Made by a program: the position numbers and the translations under genes. A model generated the notes under the pieces. That model saw only the letters and a list, made by a program, of their open reading frames with translations. It did not search any database and had not been told where the DNA came from. From Valencia hispanica (taxonomy: Eukaryota; Chordata; Actinopteri; Cyprinodontiformes; Valenciidae), in the NCBI GenBank assembly GCA_963556495.2, contig OY747712.1, positions 30,958,235 through 31,022,234 of the forward strand: a stretch of DNA of 64,000 nt. Reading direction: 5' to 3'. Each line of letters starts with the position of its first letter. Positions within the stretch are counted from its first letter, which is position 1. Below are positions 55,690 to 64,000 of the stretch, one piece after another.

Positions 55690-56505
55690 TTTATTGGAGG
55701 TATACCTTTGGGTAAATTGTAAAGCAAGGACAATACTTCCTTGTTCAACATGATGGAATAATCAAAGGGAAGTAATCAAGAACCTCAGAACAAAAGTACA
55801 AGGCATAGTAAAGATACTAGGTGACGCTGGTTGGAGGTTGTCATTATCCACAGTAAAACAAGTTCTCTGACATGGGCTGAAAGGTCACTCAGAGAGGAAG
55901 AAGGCATTATTCCAGTGGGAATATAAAAAGCCAGATTAAAGTTTGCAAATACTCTCAGGCACAGAGGCCTTCATTCCTTTGGAGACATGTCTGGCCTTAG
56001 AAGGGTTTAGCTAAAGTGACCATTGATGGATTTAGAAGAAAAGGATCATGTGTGAGTGTTTTGCTGCAAGAGGGACTGGTGCACTTCCTAAGTTATATAG
56101 CATGATGAGGAAACAACTTAATGTGGAAATAGTGACGAAACATCTAAAAAAATATCAACCAGGCATACCCAAAGCACAAATGGACAATGACCTGAAACAT
56201 ACCACGGAATCAGTTGTGGCTCAAGAACAACAAAGTCGAGGTCCTGGAGAGGCCGTCACAAAGCTCTGATCTCAGTCATAAAATATCTAAGGTCAGAGCA
56301 GAAAAGGTGTGTGTGAACAAGGCAGCCTAAAAACTTGACTCAGTTATACCAATTCTGGCAGGAGGAATGGGGTAAAATTCCAGCAATCTATTGTGAGAAG
56401 GTGTAGAATCCCAAAATGTTTGAACCAAGTCATAAAGTTAGAACGTTACCATTAGCAAATGATAAGGAACTGTACGTACACTTCTGAACTTGAAGAGAAC
56501 TCTAC
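55690..56505 (+). mobile_element. Tc1-type transposon remnant
   Basis: Broken transposase pieces, including QMDNDLKHTTESVVAQ with the second catalytic Asp region, and the terminus GTACGTACACTTCTGAACTT. Same family as 27240-27480 (shared GTTTTGCTGCAAGAGGGACTGG type sequence). Confidence 0.75.
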
Positions 56506-56513
56506 TTTTTTTT

Positions 56514-56533
56514 GGGGGGGGGGGGGGGGGGGG
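56514..56533 (+). repeat. 20-nt poly-G run
   Basis: Uninterrupted G run just after a T run and next to a Tc1 terminus. Such runs mutate quickly and can form G-quadruplexes; the length may also be a sequencing artefact. Confidence 0.9.
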
Positions 56534-56879
56534 TGTATCCTTTTCAACAGTGTATGTAAACATCTGGTTTTAGCTCTATGCATGTTCGCATGAATAACTG
56601 ATACAGGATAGTGTTTGAGAGGTATCACAAAAGGCAGCAATAAGGTGGGTCACAGACTGTGAAAGAATGACAAGGTTATTGACTTTTTTTTCCCCGTGAG
56701 AGAGTTAGCTTAGATGTTGAAATAAAATGACATATTACACCCTAAGATCAGCAGACACGTCCTCTATTGTGGAGAGCAGCACAAGCACACATATACACAG
56801 GGAATGGTAGGACACCAAGAAATTTAAATACAGATAATGAGACATCTTTCATCTAAAAAGTGGAAACACTCCTCTTTTT

Positions 56880-58499
56880 ACATGGCAAAACTGCTTTTAT
56901 TCAAACATATCTGCATGAGCACCAGGGGGAATTATTATAAAAAATAAACTCAAAACTAAATTTACTTTTTCTAAACCTGTAATATTTTTTCCCCTCCATT
57001 GTCCTCCCTTTTTGCAAATCTGCCTTCCCTGCCAGCACAGACACACAGTTAACTGAGCTCAGTATATAATTAGACAAACAAAAAAGAGAGGGATGAAACA
57101 TCTAAAGGAGAAGAGACTCCACATGATTACACATTCACTCGGCTTCCTTCCCCCATGCTGCACACATAACCATCAATTACATGAGAGAAGAGGAGGCTGA
57201 GGATAAGCAGGCAGCCAAAAGTCTATTTGTGCCGACTATCTCTCTGCCTTCCTCCTCTAAAAACTCCCGGCACTGGGGAGGGAGGAAGAGAGGGGAAAAA
57301 ATAGAAGTGAAAAACAAGAAGTACATAAATAAAGAAATCAGAGTGCTTCACATCCGGTCGTCTGATTGGCTGAGACTCGAGTCAGGCAGATCTGGGCCAC
57401 AGTTGCACTCATTGTTCAGTGAGCTTTCTTACATAGTCCAACCCAGCGACAGCAATGAATGTTGATTGTGACCTTTGGTCTTTGGGTACAGTGAACACAA
57501 AGTGGCACTTATGAGCATGTGCGCATGTGGTTTTCATCTCTGCATTTGCATGTGGCGCCCACTTGCCCTTTTGTTCATTTTTGGTCTTTTCCCCGTTATT
57601 TGCTCAGATTTGACGTCGCCAGAGCGAGCCGCAGGGCACAGTCAACGGTCGATGGTTTATGTGCTACTCAAACCAAACTCACCGACAGCGTTGAATGTTC
57701 ACCGAGGCAGGCGGGGCGGCGGCCCTGACCCTGAGCCGATGTGACAGAGAAGGCAGGGCGCAAAGGAGGAAGATGAGGAAGAAGAGGAGGAGGATAGAGA
57801 CTCGGGCAAGACCACAGAGGTCAGGTTGCACAACAGGGGGGATATAATGACATAAGACAGTGGCAGAGTGTTCTGTCCTTGGGGCGCTGACAGTTCTGAT
57901 CATGTTATACACATAGAGTATAACGAGGTGTGTTTAAGCGTGGATATAAGCTTTGAGAATCTGCTTTATTGCATTGGTACCATCTTGTATTCACAGGAAC
58001 TTGAAGTCTTTCTTTGTTGGGTTAAAATCAGTCTGCGGCAGCATCTGAAACACACATGAATATTGGATTGTTAGCAATCATACTCCATCCAACCACAAAC
58101 GGAAGAATTTCTTTTCCACATTTTTTCCTCAGTGTTTAAGTTCAAAAGAAGACCCTGAGTACTGCCAAAGGTGTGCTAGGGTCAAAGGATTTCAGAAAAT
58201 AATGACAGTTTATGGTTTTACTCATGTGTTGCCCCTTTACTTCCCTTCTTCAGATTGCATTTGACCTTTAAATGAAACAGTCAAGACAAAGGGAGAAAGA
58301 TTCAGATCCTATAAAAACAGTTTGACTTTTGTTGTAGTTTGTGGTACAGAAAGTGACAGTCACCATTTAGAAAGTGGGCCTTTATGTTATCATCTCCAGA
58401 AACCTGATCCATATGTATCTCCACTTTGAAAAGGGAAAAGTAGGTGTAAGCAAAGCATAAAATCAACTTTTTCTAAAACATCCAGGTCATTGTAGAGAA
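56880..58499. other. Unassigned GC-richer stretch
   Basis: Contains ORFs of up to 94 codons (57181-57465) rich in Lys/Arg/Glu, but with no splice support, no domain and overlapping ORFs on the other strand. I treat it as non-coding, possibly UTR or regulatory DNA. Confidence 0.4.
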
Positions 58500-59000
58500 A
58501 AGCCCAGAAGTATTTACACCCCTGGCAGTTTTAGATTTGTAATAGTTACAAAATATGTTTCTGATAAGACATGGCCCAGGCATTCGCTGGGCCATGTAAA
58601 ACAATAACTGTTTTTATTGAATAATTAACAAAAATTATGTTGAAAATTATGCTTCTTAATAAATGGAAAAATCTTTAATATCATTCTATCAGTTAAAGCC
58701 TTTCTATAATTACTCACAAGCGTTTTCCATGTTTCTAGTGATATTTTGATTAATTATTTTCCGAATAAGCTCCAAGTCTTTCCGGTTGGAAGGCCTCCTT
58801 GCCATGACACTAATCTCTAGGTCCCTCTACAGATTCTCTATCAGATTCAAGTCAGAACTCTAGCCAGGTCACTTTAAAACATTAATATTACTCACAGAAT
58901 TTTTTCTCTCACATTCATCAAATGCAGCATAATTGAGAACCACCACTGTTTTCTGTCTGTAAATGCATCAACCAACAGCATGCACTTTTTTTAGCTTCAT
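58500..59000 (-). mobile_element. Tc1-type remnant with short internal hairpin
   Basis: AGAAGTATTTACACCCCTGG is a Tc1-like terminus and TTCAAGTCAGAACTCTAGCC the usual antisense interior. An 11-bp perfect inverted repeat (ACATGGCCCAG, 58569-58579 and 58587-58597) with a 7-nt loop lies inside it. Confidence 0.6.
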
Positions 59001-60210
59001 GAAAATCAGATAAAGGTTAGGGGTGCATGAATGTAGATGATCTTGATGATGCATAAATATAAACCTCTATCAAAACATACAGAACACTTTTTCTGATCCT
59101 GATCGGAGCATCTCTAGTTTAAACTACAGTTTGTTGGAGATCCCTTCAATAATCAACAAAATATGTTGCTATTCTTATCATTCATTGAAAAGCTCTTCCT
59201 TTATAAGTGAAAACAATGCCTTTTAGATGTAGTGAGTAACTTTTCGTCAATAAAACTCTATCCAGCTATACTGTTTTGAACTGGAAGCCAAAATCTCAAC
59301 GCAAAAGCATTTATGTTCTCAGAAAGAACTGACCTTTAAATTTGAAAAGTTTCCAAACTGGAAAAATGTAGGACCTACTTTCATTGACAACCCCTACTTT
59401 GGTTTGACATTGCTCTGCTCACGGTTACTGAGCCATTTTCTAATCCGTGGACATCCAGCCCAGAGAACAATGCAGACGTCCAACCGTGCAGCCCAGCTTC
59501 TTTTGGACCCCCTCTGCGGCGTGGCCCCTTCTCAGACCGGTAGCTCCCATTGTCAACTCTCGACAGCGTTGTCGCACCGCTGCTTGCTGCGTGGAGAGCA
59601 GGGGAGTGAGTGTGTGTGTTGGTGGGAGGGGGGCTGACGTCAGAATGACAAATGCTGATCTACGGTCATCCATCGCCTTATTTCATCAGCTCTGGGCTGC
59701 TGATGTCATTATGCAAGCCAGACCTGCATCCATTACTCTGGCGGGGTACGGGAGGTGGAGCTATGGCGTGATAAGACACTGGCTACAATGGATGAGTAAT
59801 GTCTCACATCATTGGTGCTGTAATTCAGAAAGCAATAAAACAGACAAAATGGTTTTTGTCTTGTGAGTGTGCAGGGTCTTTGAGTTACTGCCTCTGCGTT
59901 CTTTCATGTTTTTGTCTGTAGACACGCAACACCCTTAGAAAAGGGAAAACATGGGCTGGTCTGTAAATGATCTCAAAGAAATGCAGTATGACATTCACAG
60001 GCCCCTTGTAAACATACTTTCTGACTGTATACCCCCAAGGTGGAAGTGTCTGTTCTGTCGGGGCCCCAGATAAGAGACCAAAATCATATGCCTTATTACA
60101 TCTTCTCCACTCCATCACAGTCACAAGCGCACACACACTTACACCTCGCCCCACAATGAGACGCGAGATGAAAAATAGGCACCGGGTCGGCAGAGAGGGG
60201 AAAAGAGGGT
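59001..60210. other. Unassigned, no confirmed gene
   Basis: The 59400-59870 stretch is GC-rich with open frames on both strands (139 and 77 codons), low-complexity and without domains or splice context. No RNA gene recognised. Confidence 0.4.
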
Positions 60211-60224
60211 TTTGCCATGGCAAC
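60211..60224. promoter_or_regulatory. RFX X-box-like palindrome
   Basis: TTTGCCATGGCAAC differs from the canonical X-box GTTGCCATGGCAAC only at the first base. RFX factors bind such sites in ciliary and immune gene promoters. No neighbouring promoter is proven. Confidence 0.5.
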
Positions 60225-60377
60225 CTTGGTGTCAGCCATCCATTTCTTCTTAATCCCCCCCCCCCGCCACCCCAATCCCAGTTCAATGTCGCGCCCTCTG
60301 AAGGGACCCCCTCACTACAGCTGAATATTTCTTTTGTGTTGAGACTCTGCCTGGATATATATGCGTATGCGTGTGGG

Positions 60378-60414
60378 TGTGTGTGTGTGTGTGTGTGAGT
60401 GGGTGTGTGTGCAG
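60378..60414. repeat. TG microsatellite
   Basis: (TG)n run with interruptions. Confidence 0.9.
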
Positions 60415-60537
60415 GAGGGGTTTACAGAGGAGGAAGGGATTGAGGTTAGAGAGGTTAGGGGGGCAGAACATGGCTAAAAGGAGATGGGGGAGGAAAGAGT
60501 CTCCACATTACATTGAGGTTAAAAACTAGAGATCAAA

Positions 60538-60538
<1 letters not shown>

Positions 60539-60576
<38 letters not shown>
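60539..60576. repeat. CA microsatellite
   Basis: Pure (CA)n of about 18 repeats. Confidence 0.95.
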
Positions 60577-60578
<2 letters not shown>

Positions 60579-63500
60579 GATATATACCTTCTGATATACA
60601 TTTAAACACTATACTTATGGGGGAGATAATCTTTTAAAATAGCAGATAATTATCCCATATGGCAAACAGCCGGCTCTTTCCCCCCTCAAGCCTATCGCCA
60701 GCGAACCCGGCACTTCTTTTTTTTTTTTTTCTTCTCGGAAACTCTCATGGTCTCTCACTCTTTCCTGAGCGGCCCACTCTACATTACTGACAAAAGCGGT
60801 TTTAGAGGAGTGGGTGGGGAAAGGCGTCAGCTGCTAGACAAAATAAAAAGGCCTCTATTTGTTCCTGACAATAAACGTCCCCATCTTCGGAGAACCTCCA
60901 CAGCTGCAACCAGATAGGCTTTCATTTCTAACTGCAGACTAATAGAGAGTGCTGTCTCCTTCCTCGACTGTAAGCGGATTTATTGTGCGGGATGAAATGC
61001 TGTGGATTTGCGGTCTGCACAGGGGGGAACCCGCTGCCCCACCAAGAAAGAGGGCGAAAACAAATGTGACGGTGGGTAAAAATTGGGTGGTAACCAAGTG
61101 AAGGGATGATGCTTGGAAATCTGGGGGAAAACCGGAGCAGACGTCAGCACAAAATACACAAGACGGAAAACACTCATTTTCAGAAACAAGAAAACAGCAT
61201 ATTTCCTGTGAATCTACAGAAATGTTTCTCCTCAAAGGGCAATTAATGTTCAGAACATCACCCGGAAATTCCAAAACACGCTCCTCTTGAGGCCGAGTAA
61301 AGGAAGCTGGCAGAGGAAGTGCCAGTGGTGTCTCTCTGGGGTGGTCCGATCTGGACTATAATGTCCACTGCAGTGTATACTGTACGTTCACTCATAATTA
61401 CTAACAGACCCGCAGTCTGCCTGTAGGGCTCTCACATGCAGCGCTATGCCTACACATGCATATGCTTCATTTTAATAGCTACCAAGCCTTCATTGGAATT
61501 GGAATTTGTGCTGTAATGAACTGAACGATAAGTTTTTATATAAGGTAAAAAGAAAGAAATTACAGCATTTAAGACCTTGAATTCCTATGTTGGATTAATC
61601 GTTGACCCTGGTGGGATAATAATATAAACAGGCATAGATCTGTTTTTTAAATATGGCCAATAATTATAGTCAAGCTGCTCTGTGGTGGGTCTTTTCTACC
61701 ACATTTAGATCTGGCTTGGCAAAACATCTGGCTGGGTTATTGTATGCACCATAGGCTGCAGACGCTATTTAGGAAATACACTGCCAAGCCTGTAAATGTG
61801 CACATTTTTCCTCACCTAGCTTACTTTTTCTCAGTTTCCTGCCTTTTGTAAATGCACTTTTTCCTGAAAATTTAAACCGTTATTTTGTGTAAAGATCAGA
61901 CTTTCCTGGCCAGTGCCATTTTTTTTACCTTTGATCTATAACCTGCTGGATCCAATTTAGACCGGTTAATTTTTTTTTACTTCTAGTGACTACAATGCAC
62001 AAAACACAAATTTTTTTAGCAGATTTTTTGATAGAAGTTGTAGCTTTGAATCCAACAAAAGTTTAGAAATTACAAATGTTGTCCATTTATGCATCTCAGC
62101 ATCTGTTTTTCACTCTAACCTGTTTTTAAGTAAAGACATAAATAAAGTGTGTGGAAGTGCATACTGAGTTACATCAATTTATAAATCAATTTATAAGTCA
62201 AAAATGGTTGGTCTTTGTAGTTTTGATGCATTCAATGAGTATGAATATCTGATTTTTCAAAGCTAATCAAATGGAAAATTAACCAATTCCAATCTTTAGT
62301 TGGTTGTATTGGTCCATCTCTTATTGTGTAGGCTAAAACTGATTTAAACTGCATTAGACAACTGTTAGAAGTAATGTAGGCCATCACAGTCTATTAGAGA
62401 GCAAAGGGCACGTTGTAACACAAGGTGCAGAGTCTGTTCAACAAGTGCAAAGACATAAAGCAAAAAGGCACAGAGTTAGTGCCCTGCCACTGATTGGCAG
62501 GGTGGGGTCACCGGGTGACCCCTGACCTTTTTAACCTCAAGGAATGTTGTCATGCTGGTGCGTCTATTGTTCCAGCCTCCCCGGGGCCAGCGGTGCAGAG
62601 CGTCAAATGAATGTGAGCGATGAAGGTTCATGATGGGTCCCCCCCAAGAAAAACTTTTTTCTTACTAATCCCTTTTTTTATGCGCTTCATCCCTCAAATT
62701 TCGACAATCAAAAGGCATCAACAAGTCTAAGACCAAGCCGTTGTAGATGCGCTAAAGTGTGCACGGATGCAAAAAAAAAAGAAAAGCTCCTATCACATGG
62801 CACAGGCCGATTCTCCTCTGTAACTCGAATTATAAAGAAAGAATGAAGAAAATTTACTTGTGGAAACCTATGACTTGTCATACCAGCAATTGTTTTTATT
62901 GGTTAACCCTCAAGATCTGAACATCTTTCGATGGTCTGAGAACCTGCTTCTGTAGAAAATGATTAGTAGGATGAATCTGACAGATGAGAGGACAAGACAG
63001 ACAGGTAGCTTCTGTATACCCACCTAGGGCTGATCTGAGGAAATGAAGAGGAGGGGATTTATGATGTCATAAAAGAGTGCCAGCAGAGAGGTGCCTGTGA
63101 ACAGGTTGTCTCTGGAGCTGGAACCATAAAAGTCTCCTGCAGCTTCCGCTCCCTCCCCCTGACCACCACCACAAGCTGCCGGAGATGCTGTCAGAAGACC
63201 GAGCAGCAGTGGACCAGAGTGAGCTGAGGTATAATACTGTATGCAGCAGAGACAGAAAACATGAATATATATGGCCAAGACAGGATACATGTAAACATTT
63301 AGTTATGTCCAAAAAATGTGCAAATCTTTAGCTGTAAATTTGTGAATTTTAGGGGTAATTGATAAATAATTACTGGCAGTGTGGAGTAGACACGAGCCTG
63401 TATGGGAGTCTAATTGTAACCTGGTTTTGACTTAAAAAATTGTAAAACAAAATATATGTAAATATATGTAACATGTTCTAATTGCTTTTATTTAAAGCAG

Positions 63501-64000
63501 AATTGCGTCAAATATAATGCAACAAATTGATTGAAATAGTTATAATAGTGTGATCTATAATATTCATTTCATATTTTAGTTTTAACATCACTGGGAGTCT
63601 AACCAAATGAATTTAGCTGTTACATTAGTCAGGCTATCTGCTCAGATACTAGCCTGAAGTCCACATCTTAGCACACATCCTGCTACTCACACTCTAACTG
63701 CAGTTTTAAAAACAGCATCACCTAAATGGGAGCAATATGTGGAGCTGCTTAAGCTTCCACGTCTTGACTGTTATTTTACAACCGTAAATATATACAATAT
63801 GAGCAATTCTTTCTTTCCTGTAAGCATGTAGCTATTCCACCAGCCAACTACCAGTGCTCTCTGTAACCTGATGGTTCAAACAGTCCAAGAAAACAAGAGT
63901 CTAAACTATTCAAATTGTTTAATAAAAAAAAAAAAGGGTGGACATTTACATACCCTTTCTCTTTATTTGAGTAAATGTGACCTAAAGAAACTTGGGACAA
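60577..64000. other. Transposon-poor non-coding stretch
   Basis: I recognise no transposon here, unlike the rest of the window. The 61320-61530 stretch (with ATGCATATGC octamer-like and TAATTA-like strings) and 62470-62640 look like candidate conserved non-coding elements by composition only. An ORF at 63024-63290 on the minus strand opens after an ATACCTCAG acceptor-like site but has no recognisable domain. Confidence 0.4.
62504..62528. promoter_or_regulatory. Nuclear-receptor half-site cluster with DR1
   Basis: On the minus strand 62528-62516 reads AGGTCA-G-GGGTCA, a DR1 site with only one base off consensus AGGTCA in its second half (PPAR/RXR, HNF4 or COUP-TF type). A third half-site (GGGTCA, 62505-62510) faces it, giving a 9-bp inverted repeat GGGGTCACC-G-GGTGACCCC at 62504-62522. 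Confidence 0.55.

Noticed and set aside
57181..57465. 94-codon Lys/Glu-rich ORF
   Set aside because: No domain, no splice signals, composition typical of purine-rich non-coding DNA.
59447..59866. 139-codon ORF
   Set aside because: GC-rich low-complexity stretch, open on both strands, with no recognisable motif.

Overview
The window looks like nuclear DNA from a teleost fish. The evidence is split genes with GT-AG introns, dense dinucleotide microsatellites, many Tc1-type transposon remnants, hAT and Harbinger elements, tRNA-derived SINEs, and CC chemokines beside vertebrate genes. Species cannot be named from sequence alone. I rebuilt five host genes and one intact transposon gene exon by exon. 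In every one the splice phases close and the frame stays open to a stop.

Layout. 1-2340: a CA microsatellite, then a 1.6-kb minisatellite of 32/39-bp units with higher-order order. 5127-18089 (+): a divergent phospholipid scramblase family gene (7 coding exons, 304 aa). Its introns hold a Harbinger element with an intact spliced transposase, a Tc1 element with matching ends but a broken transposase, further Tc1 remnants, a LINE fragment and a 30-bp-stem hairpin. 19414-23803 (-): eif4e2 (4EHP, 7 coding exons, 235 aa), tail-to-tail with the scramblase gene. 26137-38450 (-): capn10 (11 coding exons, 663 aa, catalytic triad kept). One capn10 intron holds an inverted-arm element made of 22-bp repeats; another holds a hAT element nested in a Tc1 remnant. 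41014-41522 (-) and 49027-49669 (+): two divergent CC chemokine genes (86 and 101 aa); the second resembles CCL20. Between them lies a shrunken Ty3/gypsy remnant. 50-64 kb: no convincing coding exon, many repeats up to 59 kb, then a quieter stretch with an RFX X-box-like site and a DR1 nuclear-receptor-like cluster.

The host genes have separate jobs: membrane lipid scrambling, cap-dependent translational repression, intracellular proteolysis and leukocyte attraction. In human, EIF4E2, CAPN10 and CCL20 all lie on 2q36-q37 (from memory), so the neighbourhood may be an ancient linkage group; this is inference. I found no new multi-gene system. The most unusual structures are the 22-bp-repeat inverted element (32436-33254), the terminal minisatellite (721-2333), and the Harbinger element whose transposase is intact while its Myb-like partner is broken.
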